Source: Alphaproteobacteria bacterium (GTDB lineage Bacteria; Pseudomonadota; Alphaproteobacteria; Rhizobiales; Aestuariivirgaceae). Taken from it: a DNA stretch of 64,000 bases. The position numbers and the translations under genes are program-made. Numbering within the stretch: position 1 is the first letter of the stretch; each line of letters opens with the position of its first letter. The DNA is taken from contig JAHEFB010000001.1 in assembly GCA_024640405.1 (NCBI GenBank), forward strand, positions 94,161 through 158,160, read 5' to 3'. Under the pieces are notes generated by a model that worked only from the letters and a program-made list of their open reading frames with translations, was not told the origin of the DNA and made no database searches. Shown piece after piece: positions 9,337-16,553 of the stretch.

Positions 9337-10335
9337 ATGTTGAGATACATTGCCTGGCGCATCGCTGTCATGTTCCCCACATTGCTGATTATATCAGCAC
9401 TGGTTTTCACGATTATAGAATTGCCGCCCGGCGACTATTTTGAAAGTTACGTTGCCGAACTTCAGGCCCAGGGCGAAAACGTCGACCTTCAGGCGATAGA
9501 GCAACTGAAAGTTCAGTACGGTTTCGACAAGCCACCCGTCGAACGGTATTTCCATTGGGTGTGGGGAATGGTGCAGGGCGACTTCGGTTACTCGTTTGAA
9601 TACGAGCTTCCCGTAACAGACGTCGTCGGTGACAGGCTCTGGCTGACCATGCTGGTATCGTTCGTCACGATCATATTTACCTGGGTCATTGCATTTCCGA
9701 TCGGCATCTATTCAGCTACACATCAGTATTCATGGGGCGACTATGGGCTGACATTCGTAGGATTGCTCGGGCTGGCAACGCCCAACTTCCTGTTGGCGCT
9801 GGTGTTTCTGTATCTGGCCAATTTGTGGTTCGGGACTTCTATCGGCCATTTGATGGATGCCAAGTACTTCAATCAGCCGATGAGTTGGGCCAAAGCCCAG
9901 TCAATTCTGGAACACCTTATTATTCCCGTTATCATTATCGGTACGGCCGGCACAGCCGGTATGATCCGGCGCATTCGCGCCAACCTGCTCGACGAGTTGC
10001 AGAAACAGTACGTGACAACGGCGCGAGCCAAAGGCTTGCATCCGTTCAAGGCCTTGATGAAGTATCCGTTGCGCATGTCGATGAACTTCTTCATCTCCGA
10101 CATCGGTTCCATCCTGCCGGCGATTATTTCAGGGGCCGAGATCACTGCGATTGTGTTGTCCCTTGAAACCACCGGGCCTCTGCTCATCAGGGCATTGCAG
10201 GCGCAGGACATGTATCTGGCAGGGTCGTTTCTGATGTTCCTGGCTTTCCTGTCGGTCATCGGTGTGTTGATTTCAGATTTCGCGCTGGCCTTGCTTGATC
10301 CACGTATCCGGTTGCAGGGGGCTCAGACAAAATGA
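9337..10335 (+). CDS. Peptide ABC importer permease 1 (DppB/OppB type)
   Basis: 332 residues and six predicted membrane segments. It has the usual N-terminal MLRYIAWRI helix and the cytoplasmic EAA loop YVTTARAKGLHPFKAL that docks on the ATPase. It forms the inner-membrane pore with the product of the next gene, with which it overlaps by 4 bases (ATGA). The length and long first periplasmic loop are normal for DppB. Confidence 0.94.
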   Translation: MLRYIAWRIAVMFPTLLIISALVFTIIELPPGDYFESYVAELQAQGENVDLQAIEQLKVQYGFDKPPVERYFHWVWGMVQGDFGYSFEYELPVTDVVGDRLWLTMLVSFVTIIFTWVIAFPIGIYSATHQYSWGDYGLTFVGLLGLATPNFLLALVFLYLANLWFGTSIGHLMDAKYFNQPMSWAKAQSILEHLIIPVIIIGTAGTAGMIRRIRANLLDELQKQYVTTARAKGLHPFKALMKYPLRMSMNFFISDIGSILPAIISGAEITAIVLSLETTGPLLIRALQAQDMYLAGSFLMFLAFLSVIGVLISDFALALLDPRIRLQGAQTK

Positions 10336-11513
10336 ATATGAGCTCACCGCTGCCGCCGCCTGGCCAGGAAATGGGACATTACGTATCCGCTGCGCCGTTT
10401 GACGTGATGTCAATCGAGAAGATTTCGCCTGATCAGGAGAAAATCTACCTGGCGCCGCAGTGGAAACTGATGTGGTGGAAATTCAGGCAACACCGTATTG
10501 CGGTGTGGTGCGGTGTGTTTCTGGGTATCTTGTATGCGACCATTTTCTTCAGTGAGTTCTTGGCGCCCTACAACATTCAAAGCCGCCACGTGGATCACAT
10601 CTATTCGCCGCCGCAACGTGTCCATCTGTTCCACGAAGGTTCATTTGAAGGACCGTTTGTCTATCGGCAAAAATTCACGCTCAACATGCAAACGTTGAAA
10701 CGAGAGTACACCAAGGATACTGAAACACTGGACAAGATCCGGTTCTTCTGTACTGGTGACAAGTATTGGTGGTGGGGACTGATTGAGATGGAAACCCATC
10801 TGTTTTGCCCCGCCAAAGGTGGCGAGTTGTTCCTGCTTGGAACCGACCGTCTGGGACGTGACATGTTCTCGCGTATCATGGGCGGTGCCCGTATTTCGCT
10901 GACGATCGGCCTGCTTGGCGTCATGGTGAGTTTTGTTCTGGGCATCGTGATCGGCGGTATGGCGGGATATTATGGCGGCTGGGTCGACATGGTCGTCCAG
11001 CGCATGATCGAGGTCTTGCAGTCGTTGCCTTCCATACCGCTGTGGCTGGCCCTGGCGGCGATTATGCCGGTCACCTGGAGTCCGCTGGTGGTTTACTTCG
11101 GCATTACGGTCATACTCGGTTTGCTGGACTGGACAGGACTGGCCAGAGCGGTGCGTTCGAAGCTGTTTTCACTGCGTGAAGAAGACTATGTGATGGCAGC
11201 ACAACTTATGGGGGCAAAACCGTCACGCATCATATCGCTGCATCTGGTGCCCGGTTTCATGTCGCATCTGATCGCGACGGCAACCATCGCAATTCCAACC
11301 ATGATTCTGGGTGAAACAGCACTTAGCTTCCTGGGACTGGGGTTGCGTCCGCCGATCACTTCCTGGGGGGTCTTGTTGATTGAAGCTCAAAACATCAATG
11401 TGGTGGCGCTGTATCCGTGGCTGATGCTGCCGGTGGTTCCGGTCGTGCTGGTGATACTGGCGTTTAACTTCCTGGGAGACGGACTGCGCGATGCAGCGGA
11501 CCCATACAAATAG
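10332..11513 (+). CDS. Peptide ABC importer permease 2 (DppC/OppC type) with enlarged loop
   Basis: 393 residues, against about 300 for classic DppC. The extra length lies between the first membrane helix (about residues 55-75) and the transport core. This stretch of some 100 residues includes the aromatic KYWWWGLIEMETHLFCPA segment and should face the periplasm. The core has the EAA loop YVMAAQLMGAKPSRII and ends with the usual LNFLGDGLRDAADP-like tail. It pairs with permease 1. Long DppC proteins of this kind occur with long binding proteins, so the loop may help dock the 639-residue partner. The next gene follows after 45 bases on the same strand. Confidence 0.93.
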   Translation: MNMSSPLPPPGQEMGHYVSAAPFDVMSIEKISPDQEKIYLAPQWKLMWWKFRQHRIAVWCGVFLGILYATIFFSEFLAPYNIQSRHVDHIYSPPQRVHLFHEGSFEGPFVYRQKFTLNMQTLKREYTKDTETLDKIRFFCTGDKYWWWGLIEMETHLFCPAKGGELFLLGTDRLGRDMFSRIMGGARISLTIGLLGVMVSFVLGIVIGGMAGYYGGWVDMVVQRMIEVLQSLPSIPLWLALAAIMPVTWSPLVVYFGITVILGLLDWTGLARAVRSKLFSLREEDYVMAAQLMGAKPSRIISLHLVPGFMSHLIATATIAIPTMILGETALSFLGLGLRPPITSWGVLLIEAQNINVVALYPWLMLPVVPVVLVILAFNFLGDGLRDAADPYK

Positions 11514-11558
11514 TGCTCTGGGGGAGTTTGGAACCAATTTGTTTCTGAGTGAGAACAA

Positions 11559-12770
11559 ATGAAACGTCTCGGGAATGTTCATATCCTGATGTACAGCCAC
11601 GACACATTCGGGCTGGGTCATCTGCGCCGGTGCCGTGCAATTGCGCATTCGCTGGTCGAAAATTTCAAGGGTGTGAGCATCCTGATCATAACGGGATCAC
11701 AAATTGCCGGCGCATTCAATTTCTCAGCCCGCGTCGACTTCGTGAAGATCCCGTCAGTCATCAAACTGTACAACGGCGAGTACACATCGATTGACAAACA
11801 TATCGACCTGACTGAAACGCTGCAAATGCGCCAATCGATCATACAGCACACGGCAGAGTCCTTTCAACCCGATATCATGATTGTGGACAAGGAACCGCTT
11901 GGCCTGCGTGGTGAAATGCTACCGACCCTGAAATATCTTCGCGAGCGGGGATGCCGGCTGGTCCTCGGTTTGCGCGACGTGATGGATTCCGCTGAAAAAC
12001 TCGAGCGGGAATGGCAGCAGACCAATGCCATTCATCACGTGGAGAAACTCTATGATGATATCTGGGTCTATGGGCCGGAGGAATTCTGGGATCCGCTGAA
12101 CGGGCTTGAAGTCAGCGATCAGGTGCGTGACAAGATGCTGTACCTTGGTTTTCTGCGCCGGTCGAGATCATCATCTCAGGTAACTATAAACCGGCCGAAG
12201 AAACCCTACCTGCTGGTAACCGGCGGGGGAGGGGGTGACGGCGCCCGGCTTATGACCCAAGTGCTTGCCGCCTATCAGTCCGGCGCGCATGATCTGCCGC
12301 GGGCGTTGCTTGTTCTGGGGCCGCTTATGCCAACCGAAAAGCGTACTGAAATATTCCGGAAATGCGCTGAGATGCAGGATGTGGATGTCATCGAATTCGA
12401 CAACAACATGGAGGACCTCATCGAAGGTGCCTCGGCGATTGTCGGCATGTGCGGCTACAACACGTTTTGCGAAGTATTGTCGTTTAACAAGGCGGCCCTG
12501 ATTGTGCCGCGTACCAACCCCCGCGAGGAGCAGTTTATTCGAGCGCACCGGGCTCAGGAGCTAAACCTGGTGGATATGATGCTGCCCAGCGAAGCAGATG
12601 ATGTTGCTGCTCTGTCGAAGGTGCTGGCAAATCTGCCGGAGCGCGAGTTGCCGGATGACGCCGGCGGAGGAGAGATGCTGGATGGCCTCGAAACGATCAA
12701 CGCATTCGTAAGCAAATGGGCTGCAAGTCGTCCGGCAGCTGACATTTATGCTATTGCCGGTGCAAGCTGA
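11559..12770 (+). CDS. MurG-like predicted glycosyltransferase (COG4671-type)
   Basis: 403 residues. The N-terminus SHDTFGLGHLRRCRAIA carries the G-x-G-H-x-x-R motif found in MurG-like GT-B enzymes and in the spore-coat-type predicted glycosyltransferases. The C-terminal half has VTGGGGGDGARL and a sugar-nucleotide site with MCGYNTFCEVL and PRTNPREEQ. It should add a sugar to a lipid or glycan acceptor at the inner leaflet. It lies 45 bases after the importer operon and 18 before the next glycosyltransferase. It is clearly related to the protein at 14030-15187, so the locus encodes two such enzymes flanking a GT4 enzyme. Confidence 0.82.
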   Translation: MKRLGNVHILMYSHDTFGLGHLRRCRAIAHSLVENFKGVSILIITGSQIAGAFNFSARVDFVKIPSVIKLYNGEYTSIDKHIDLTETLQMRQSIIQHTAESFQPDIMIVDKEPLGLRGEMLPTLKYLRERGCRLVLGLRDVMDSAEKLEREWQQTNAIHHVEKLYDDIWVYGPEEFWDPLNGLEVSDQVRDKMLYLGFLRRSRSSSQVTINRPKKPYLLVTGGGGGDGARLMTQVLAAYQSGAHDLPRALLVLGPLMPTEKRTEIFRKCAEMQDVDVIEFDNNMEDLIEGASAIVGMCGYNTFCEVLSFNKAALIVPRTNPREEQFIRAHRAQELNLVDMMLPSEADDVAALSKVLANLPERELPDDAGGGEMLDGLETINAFVSKWAASRPAADIYAIAGAS

Positions 12771-12788
12771 TCGCGCCTGGAACGTGCC

Positions 12789-14033
12789 ATGACAAAACCG
12801 GTTGCATTTGTTCTGAAGGGCTATCCGCGCCTGTCGGAAACCTTTATTGCCCAGGAGATACTTGGCCTGGAACGGGCTGGTTTGCCGCTTGAAATTATCT
12901 CTCTGCGCAGACCCACCGATACCAAGCGGCACCCGGTGCATGATGAGATCAAGGCACCGGTCATATACTTGCCAGAATACGTTGGAGACGAGCCGGTACG
13001 CTGCTTCAGGGCGTGGTTGCGAGTACGCAAACTGGCGGGATACTCGACAGCCTGCAGGGCCTTTCGAAAAGACTGGGCCCGTGACAGGACACCGAACCGT
13101 GCACGGCGATTTGTTCAGGCAATGGTGCTCTCGGCGGAAAGGGGAGGTTCCATATCGGCGCTGCATGCGCATTTTATACACACTCCTGCATCGGTTGCGC
13201 GATACGCCGCAATAATGTTGCAGATGGACTGGAGCTGTTCTGCGCACGCCAAGGACATCTGGACCAGCGAAGACTGGGACCTTGCCGACAAGCTGGCAGA
13301 AGCGGACTGGGCGGTCACATGCACACAAAACGGATGCGCTACCCTGAAGTCGCTGGCGGCAGATCCTTCAAGGGTGCATCTGTCTTATCACGGACTGGAT
13401 TTGTCGCGTTTTGCGCGTTTTGACAATCGGAAACAAACCCGTGACGGCAGCAAGCCTGGTTTACCCATACGGTTTGTCAGTGTCGGGCGGGCAGTGACCA
13501 AGAAGGGTTATGACACATTGCTGGATGCTCTGGCCCTGTTACCAAAGGACATTTTCTGGAGTTTCGACCATGCCGGGGGCGGGGAGTTGCTGAATGAGCT
13601 CAGGCAACAGGCTGAAGGATTGGGTATCGCCGGGCGGATAAACTGGCATGGCTCAATGGCGCAGGAGGATGTGCTGAAACTTTATCGGCAGTGCGATGTG
13701 TTCGTTTTAGCGTGCCGTATTGCTCCCGACGGCGATCGCGATGGGTTGCCCAACGTGCTGGTGGAAGCGGCTTCTCAGGGGTTGGCGTGTATTTCAACAA
13801 ATGTCTCAGGGGTCCCGGAGTTGATTGATGATGGAGATCACGGCGTGCTGGTGAGTCCGAATGATCCGGTTGCCCTGGCGGTTGCGCTTTCAGGACTTGC
13901 TCGTGACCCTGCCTTGCGTCGCCGGCTTGGTGTTGCAGCCGATGAGAAAGTGAGGGGGCATTTTGACCATCTGGTATCCATAGGACAGTTGATGGAATTG
14001 TTTGCCGAACGCCGTATGGATACCAGTACATGA
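12789..14033 (+). CDS. GT4-family glycosyltransferase (colanic-acid/exopolysaccharide type)
   Basis: 414 residues. The N-terminal half matches exopolysaccharide glycosyltransferases: KGYPRLSETFIAQEI at residues 9-23 is the hallmark opening of the WcaL/AmsK-type GT4 group, and HAHFIHTPASVAR follows. The C-terminal half has FVSVGRAVTKKGYDTL and an EX7E-type nucleotide-sugar segment around DGLPNVLVEAASQGL, where the first Glu is replaced (DRDGLPNVLVE). It should act at the inner leaflet in assembly of a surface glycan. It overlaps the following glycosyltransferase by 4 bases (ATGA). Confidence 0.88.
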   Translation: MTKPVAFVLKGYPRLSETFIAQEILGLERAGLPLEIISLRRPTDTKRHPVHDEIKAPVIYLPEYVGDEPVRCFRAWLRVRKLAGYSTACRAFRKDWARDRTPNRARRFVQAMVLSAERGGSISALHAHFIHTPASVARYAAIMLQMDWSCSAHAKDIWTSEDWDLADKLAEADWAVTCTQNGCATLKSLAADPSRVHLSYHGLDLSRFARFDNRKQTRDGSKPGLPIRFVSVGRAVTKKGYDTLLDALALLPKDIFWSFDHAGGGELLNELRQQAEGLGIAGRINWHGSMAQEDVLKLYRQCDVFVLACRIAPDGDRDGLPNVLVEAASQGLACISTNVSGVPELIDDGDHGVLVSPNDPVALAVALSGLARDPALRRRLGVAADEKVRGHFDHLVSIGQLMELFAERRMDTST

Positions 14034-15187
14034 AGGTCATGTTCTATGTACAGCACTTGCTTGGCATCGGCCATCTGGTGCGCGCCAGCCGGATAGCTTC
14101 GGCTTTGAGCGAGGCGGGGCAGGAAGTAACAATGGTCACTGGCGGCATGGCTGTAGATGGATTTCCCGACCAACAGATGACACGCATCCAACTCTCGCCG
14201 CTGCGCAGTCTGGACGACAATTTTTCGGGTCTGGCTGATGAACAGGGCAACCGGGTCAGTGATTCAGACCTGGCGAGCAGGCGGGATGCATTGATCAACG
14301 CATTTGACAGGATCGAGCCGGATTGCCTGATGATTGAGGCCTTTCCCTTTGCCCGGCGGCAGATGCGTTTTGAACTGTTACCCTTGCTGGAACACGTGGC
14401 AACCTTGCCCAAAGCTCCGCGCCCGATGATCGTCAGTTCCATACGAGATATTCTGCAGCCCAGGTCGGCGAAGCGGGATGAAGCAACAGCGCAACTGGTG
14501 CGAAATCATTTTGATCTGGTGCTGGTCCACGGAGACGAGCGTTTCGCAACGCTGGATGAAACGTTTTCGGCGTCGTCTAGGATATCGGATCGGCTGGTTT
14601 ACACAGGCATGGTCGCGCCGTCGAATGAAGCGGTACCTGCAAATGATCGGTATGATGTGATTGTGTCTGCCGGAGGCGGTGCCGTCGGCGAGGATTTGCT
14701 GCAAGCCTGTATTGCGGCGCGGGAACTTACTTCGCTCAAATCTGCACGCTGGCTTGTTATTACGGGACCAAACCTGCCGGAAGAGGCGTTCAGGCGATTG
14801 CAAACCGGTCTTTCCGGCCAGATGGAGATCACCCGCTTTCGCCCTGATCTCGCAAGCTTGTTGAGAAATGCCAAAGTTTCCGTCTCGCAGGCCGGGTACA
14901 ACACCGTCGCAGATGTGCTGTCTGCCAGGTGTCCAGGTGTGCTGGTGCCGTTTGCCGCCGGAGGTGAGCAGGAGCAGACGATGCGCGCAACCCGGCTGGA
15001 AAAGGCCGGCCTTGCTATTTGCCTGCCGCAACAAAACCTGTCGGCTTGTCGAATGGCGTTTGCCATCGAAAGCGCATGCAAACTTGATCTGGCGAACCCT
15101 TCAGACATGAAACTTGACGGCGCCGGCAACACGGCAGCAATTTTGAAACAGCGCTACGAAACCTTCAGACGCGGCCGATCAACATAA
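14030..15187 (+). CDS. MurG-like predicted glycosyltransferase (second copy type)
   Basis: 385 residues, the same family as the protein at 11559-12770. The N-terminal FYVQHLLGIGHLVRASRIA holds the G-x-G-H-x-x-R motif, and the C-terminal half has VSAGGGAVG and SQAGYNTVADVL followed by PFAAGGEQEQ, the usual donor-binding blocks. It is translationally coupled to the GT4 enzyme upstream. Its last 23 bases overlap the convergent gene at 15165. It probably adds one of at least three successive sugars in the product of this locus. Confidence 0.82.
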   Translation: MKVMFYVQHLLGIGHLVRASRIASALSEAGQEVTMVTGGMAVDGFPDQQMTRIQLSPLRSLDDNFSGLADEQGNRVSDSDLASRRDALINAFDRIEPDCLMIEAFPFARRQMRFELLPLLEHVATLPKAPRPMIVSSIRDILQPRSAKRDEATAQLVRNHFDLVLVHGDERFATLDETFSASSRISDRLVYTGMVAPSNEAVPANDRYDVIVSAGGGAVGEDLLQACIAARELTSLKSARWLVITGPNLPEEAFRRLQTGLSGQMEITRFRPDLASLLRNAKVSVSQAGYNTVADVLSARCPGVLVPFAAGGEQEQTMRATRLEKAGLAICLPQQNLSACRMAFAIESACKLDLANPSDMKLDGAGNTAAILKQRYETFRRGRST

Positions 15188-15875
15188 AACGCGTGTACCT
15201 GGGCAGCTTGAATGCGCCGGCATAACTCATTTCACCCAAATGCGCCTGCTGTGCCAATTCATCTACACTTTCCACGCAGTTTACGTGGGTAGGTTCAGAA
15301 GTGTAATTGTTGGACTGTAACAGGACCCGGCAGCCCTTTGGCAGCAGCGACAACCATCTGGGCAGATCCTCGATGTGCTCGCAGCTCGTATTGATCACCA
15401 GATCCGGTGCATCCGGACCGGTGTACTCCAGGGCATACATGTCTGCTGTTTTGGCGGAAAACTTTGCCTCGCCAGACAGTTCCCGGTTCAATCTTTCAGC
15501 GACGGGGGCAACCGAGGGATCGATGTCAAAGCTGCTGACTGCCTTGATGTTGAATCTCGCGTCGTCGAACAGCATGGCAGGCAAAATGCCGATCCAACCG
15601 CCCATGACCCATATGTGATCAAAATTTGCACTGGTATGGATAGCCAGCATGTCGCGAGCCCACTGTTTGGAGGCGACCTGTTTGTGGTTAAAGGCATTGT
15701 CGAGTGGTGCCTGGGGAAATTCCGCTACGGTCTCAGCGAGTGCCGACAGGAGGTCGGACCCGGTAAACCGTGCCGCTCCGCGCAACAGGTCGAAAACATA
15801 GTCTTTGTCAAAGTTGCGGTTGGTCACGCCAATCACCTTCACGAAACAGCTCACGATTTCCTTTGGTATGGGCAA
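15165..15875 (-). CDS. Probable SAM-dependent methyltransferase-like (Rossmann) protein
   Basis: 236 residues, no signal peptide. The central part reads as a Rossmann fold: HIWVMGGWIGILPAML takes the place of the glycine-rich SAM loop, SSFDIDPS the acidic second strand, and DLVINTSCEHIEDL the fourth strand. The resemblance is to class I methyltransferases, but the loop is atypical and I do not recognise a named family. It is convergent with the glycosyltransferase upstream and divergent from the 15933 gene across 57 bases. It may modify the same surface glycan, but neither function nor substrate can be read. Confidence 0.6.
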   Translation of the reverse strand: MPIPKEIVSCFVKVIGVTNRNFDKDYVFDLLRGAARFTGSDLLSALAETVAEFPQAPLDNAFNHKQVASKQWARDMLAIHTSANFDHIWVMGGWIGILPAMLFDDARFNIKAVSSFDIDPSVAPVAERLNRELSGEAKFSAKTADMYALEYTGPDAPDLVINTSCEHIEDLPRWLSLLPKGCRVLLQSNNYTSEPTHVNCVESVDELAQQAHLGEMSYAGAFKLPRYTRFMLIGRV

Positions 15876-15932
15876 TGATCCGCCGCTATACTAGTAAAAA
15901 CATGACGGTAACCAGATTCATACGAAGATTTG

Positions 15933-16553
15933 ATGCAGCAGTCGGCGACTAAAATCGCAGGTGATGTGCCGGCCTCTCCGGCTGGGATGCCGCATTTGGC
16001 GGGCCCGGCAGCGGACGTGCGGCAGGCAATGGCGGCACATTTTGTTGAAGGTGTTTCAAACCTTGTCGAAATTGGCGGGCATTTGCGGCCAGTGTCGGGA
16101 TTTCTGCACCAGATACCGGACAGTTTCGTCTGTATTGATCCGAAATCCAAACCATTCGAATCAGATAAACTGAACGGAATGCCATGTCGGGTACGCCATA
16201 TTGCGAGAAAGTTTCAGGATGTTGATCTTGAACTGCCGCGCGGAAATTATGGCCTGGTGTTTGTCGGGTATTCGCTGAAGGGGTTTGGAAGTCAGGACGC
16301 GGTTGGTGAAAAGCTGTTCTCGCTGATTGATAATTCAGCCATCACAGTCATTGAATTCTCACCCAACCTATTGCGGGCCAGTGAACAGATGCACCATCTG
16401 CTGGCGCGACCGGGGATGGAGGCGGTTTGCTCTTTGGACTTTTCAATACAAGACGGGTCTTTTGAAAAAACCGAATACGGCGTGCGCCGCCTGGTAGTCT
16501 TACGGCCTCGCAGCGATGCCTTCAGCCGGCAGAATGCGACTACCGATGCTTGA
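15933..16553 (+). CDS. Uncharacterised Rossmann/methyltransferase-like protein
   Basis: 206 residues from the ATG at 15933, which has GAAGA just upstream; a TTG one codon earlier is the alternative. The middle contains LVEIGGHLRPVSGFL then FVCIDPKSKP, which fits a Rossmann first strand and acidic second strand as in SAM methyltransferases, but the usual GxGxG is missing. The rest is unrecognised. It overlaps the ABC-like gene that follows, so the two are likely co-expressed, and it faces another methyltransferase-like gene across a 57-base divergent gap. Activity is doubtful. Confidence 0.5.
   Translation: MQQSATKIAGDVPASPAGMPHLAGPAADVRQAMAAHFVEGVSNLVEIGGHLRPVSGFLHQIPDSFVCIDPKSKPFESDKLNGMPCRVRHIARKFQDVDLELPRGNYGLVFVGYSLKGFGSQDAVGEKLFSLIDNSAITVIEFSPNLLRASEQMHHLLARPGMEAVCSLDFSIQDGSFEKTEYGVRRLVVLRPRSDAFSRQNATTDA

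Noticed and set aside
12561..13328. Minus-strand open frame of 255 codons
   Set aside because: Antisense to two glycosyltransferase genes and unlike any protein I know.
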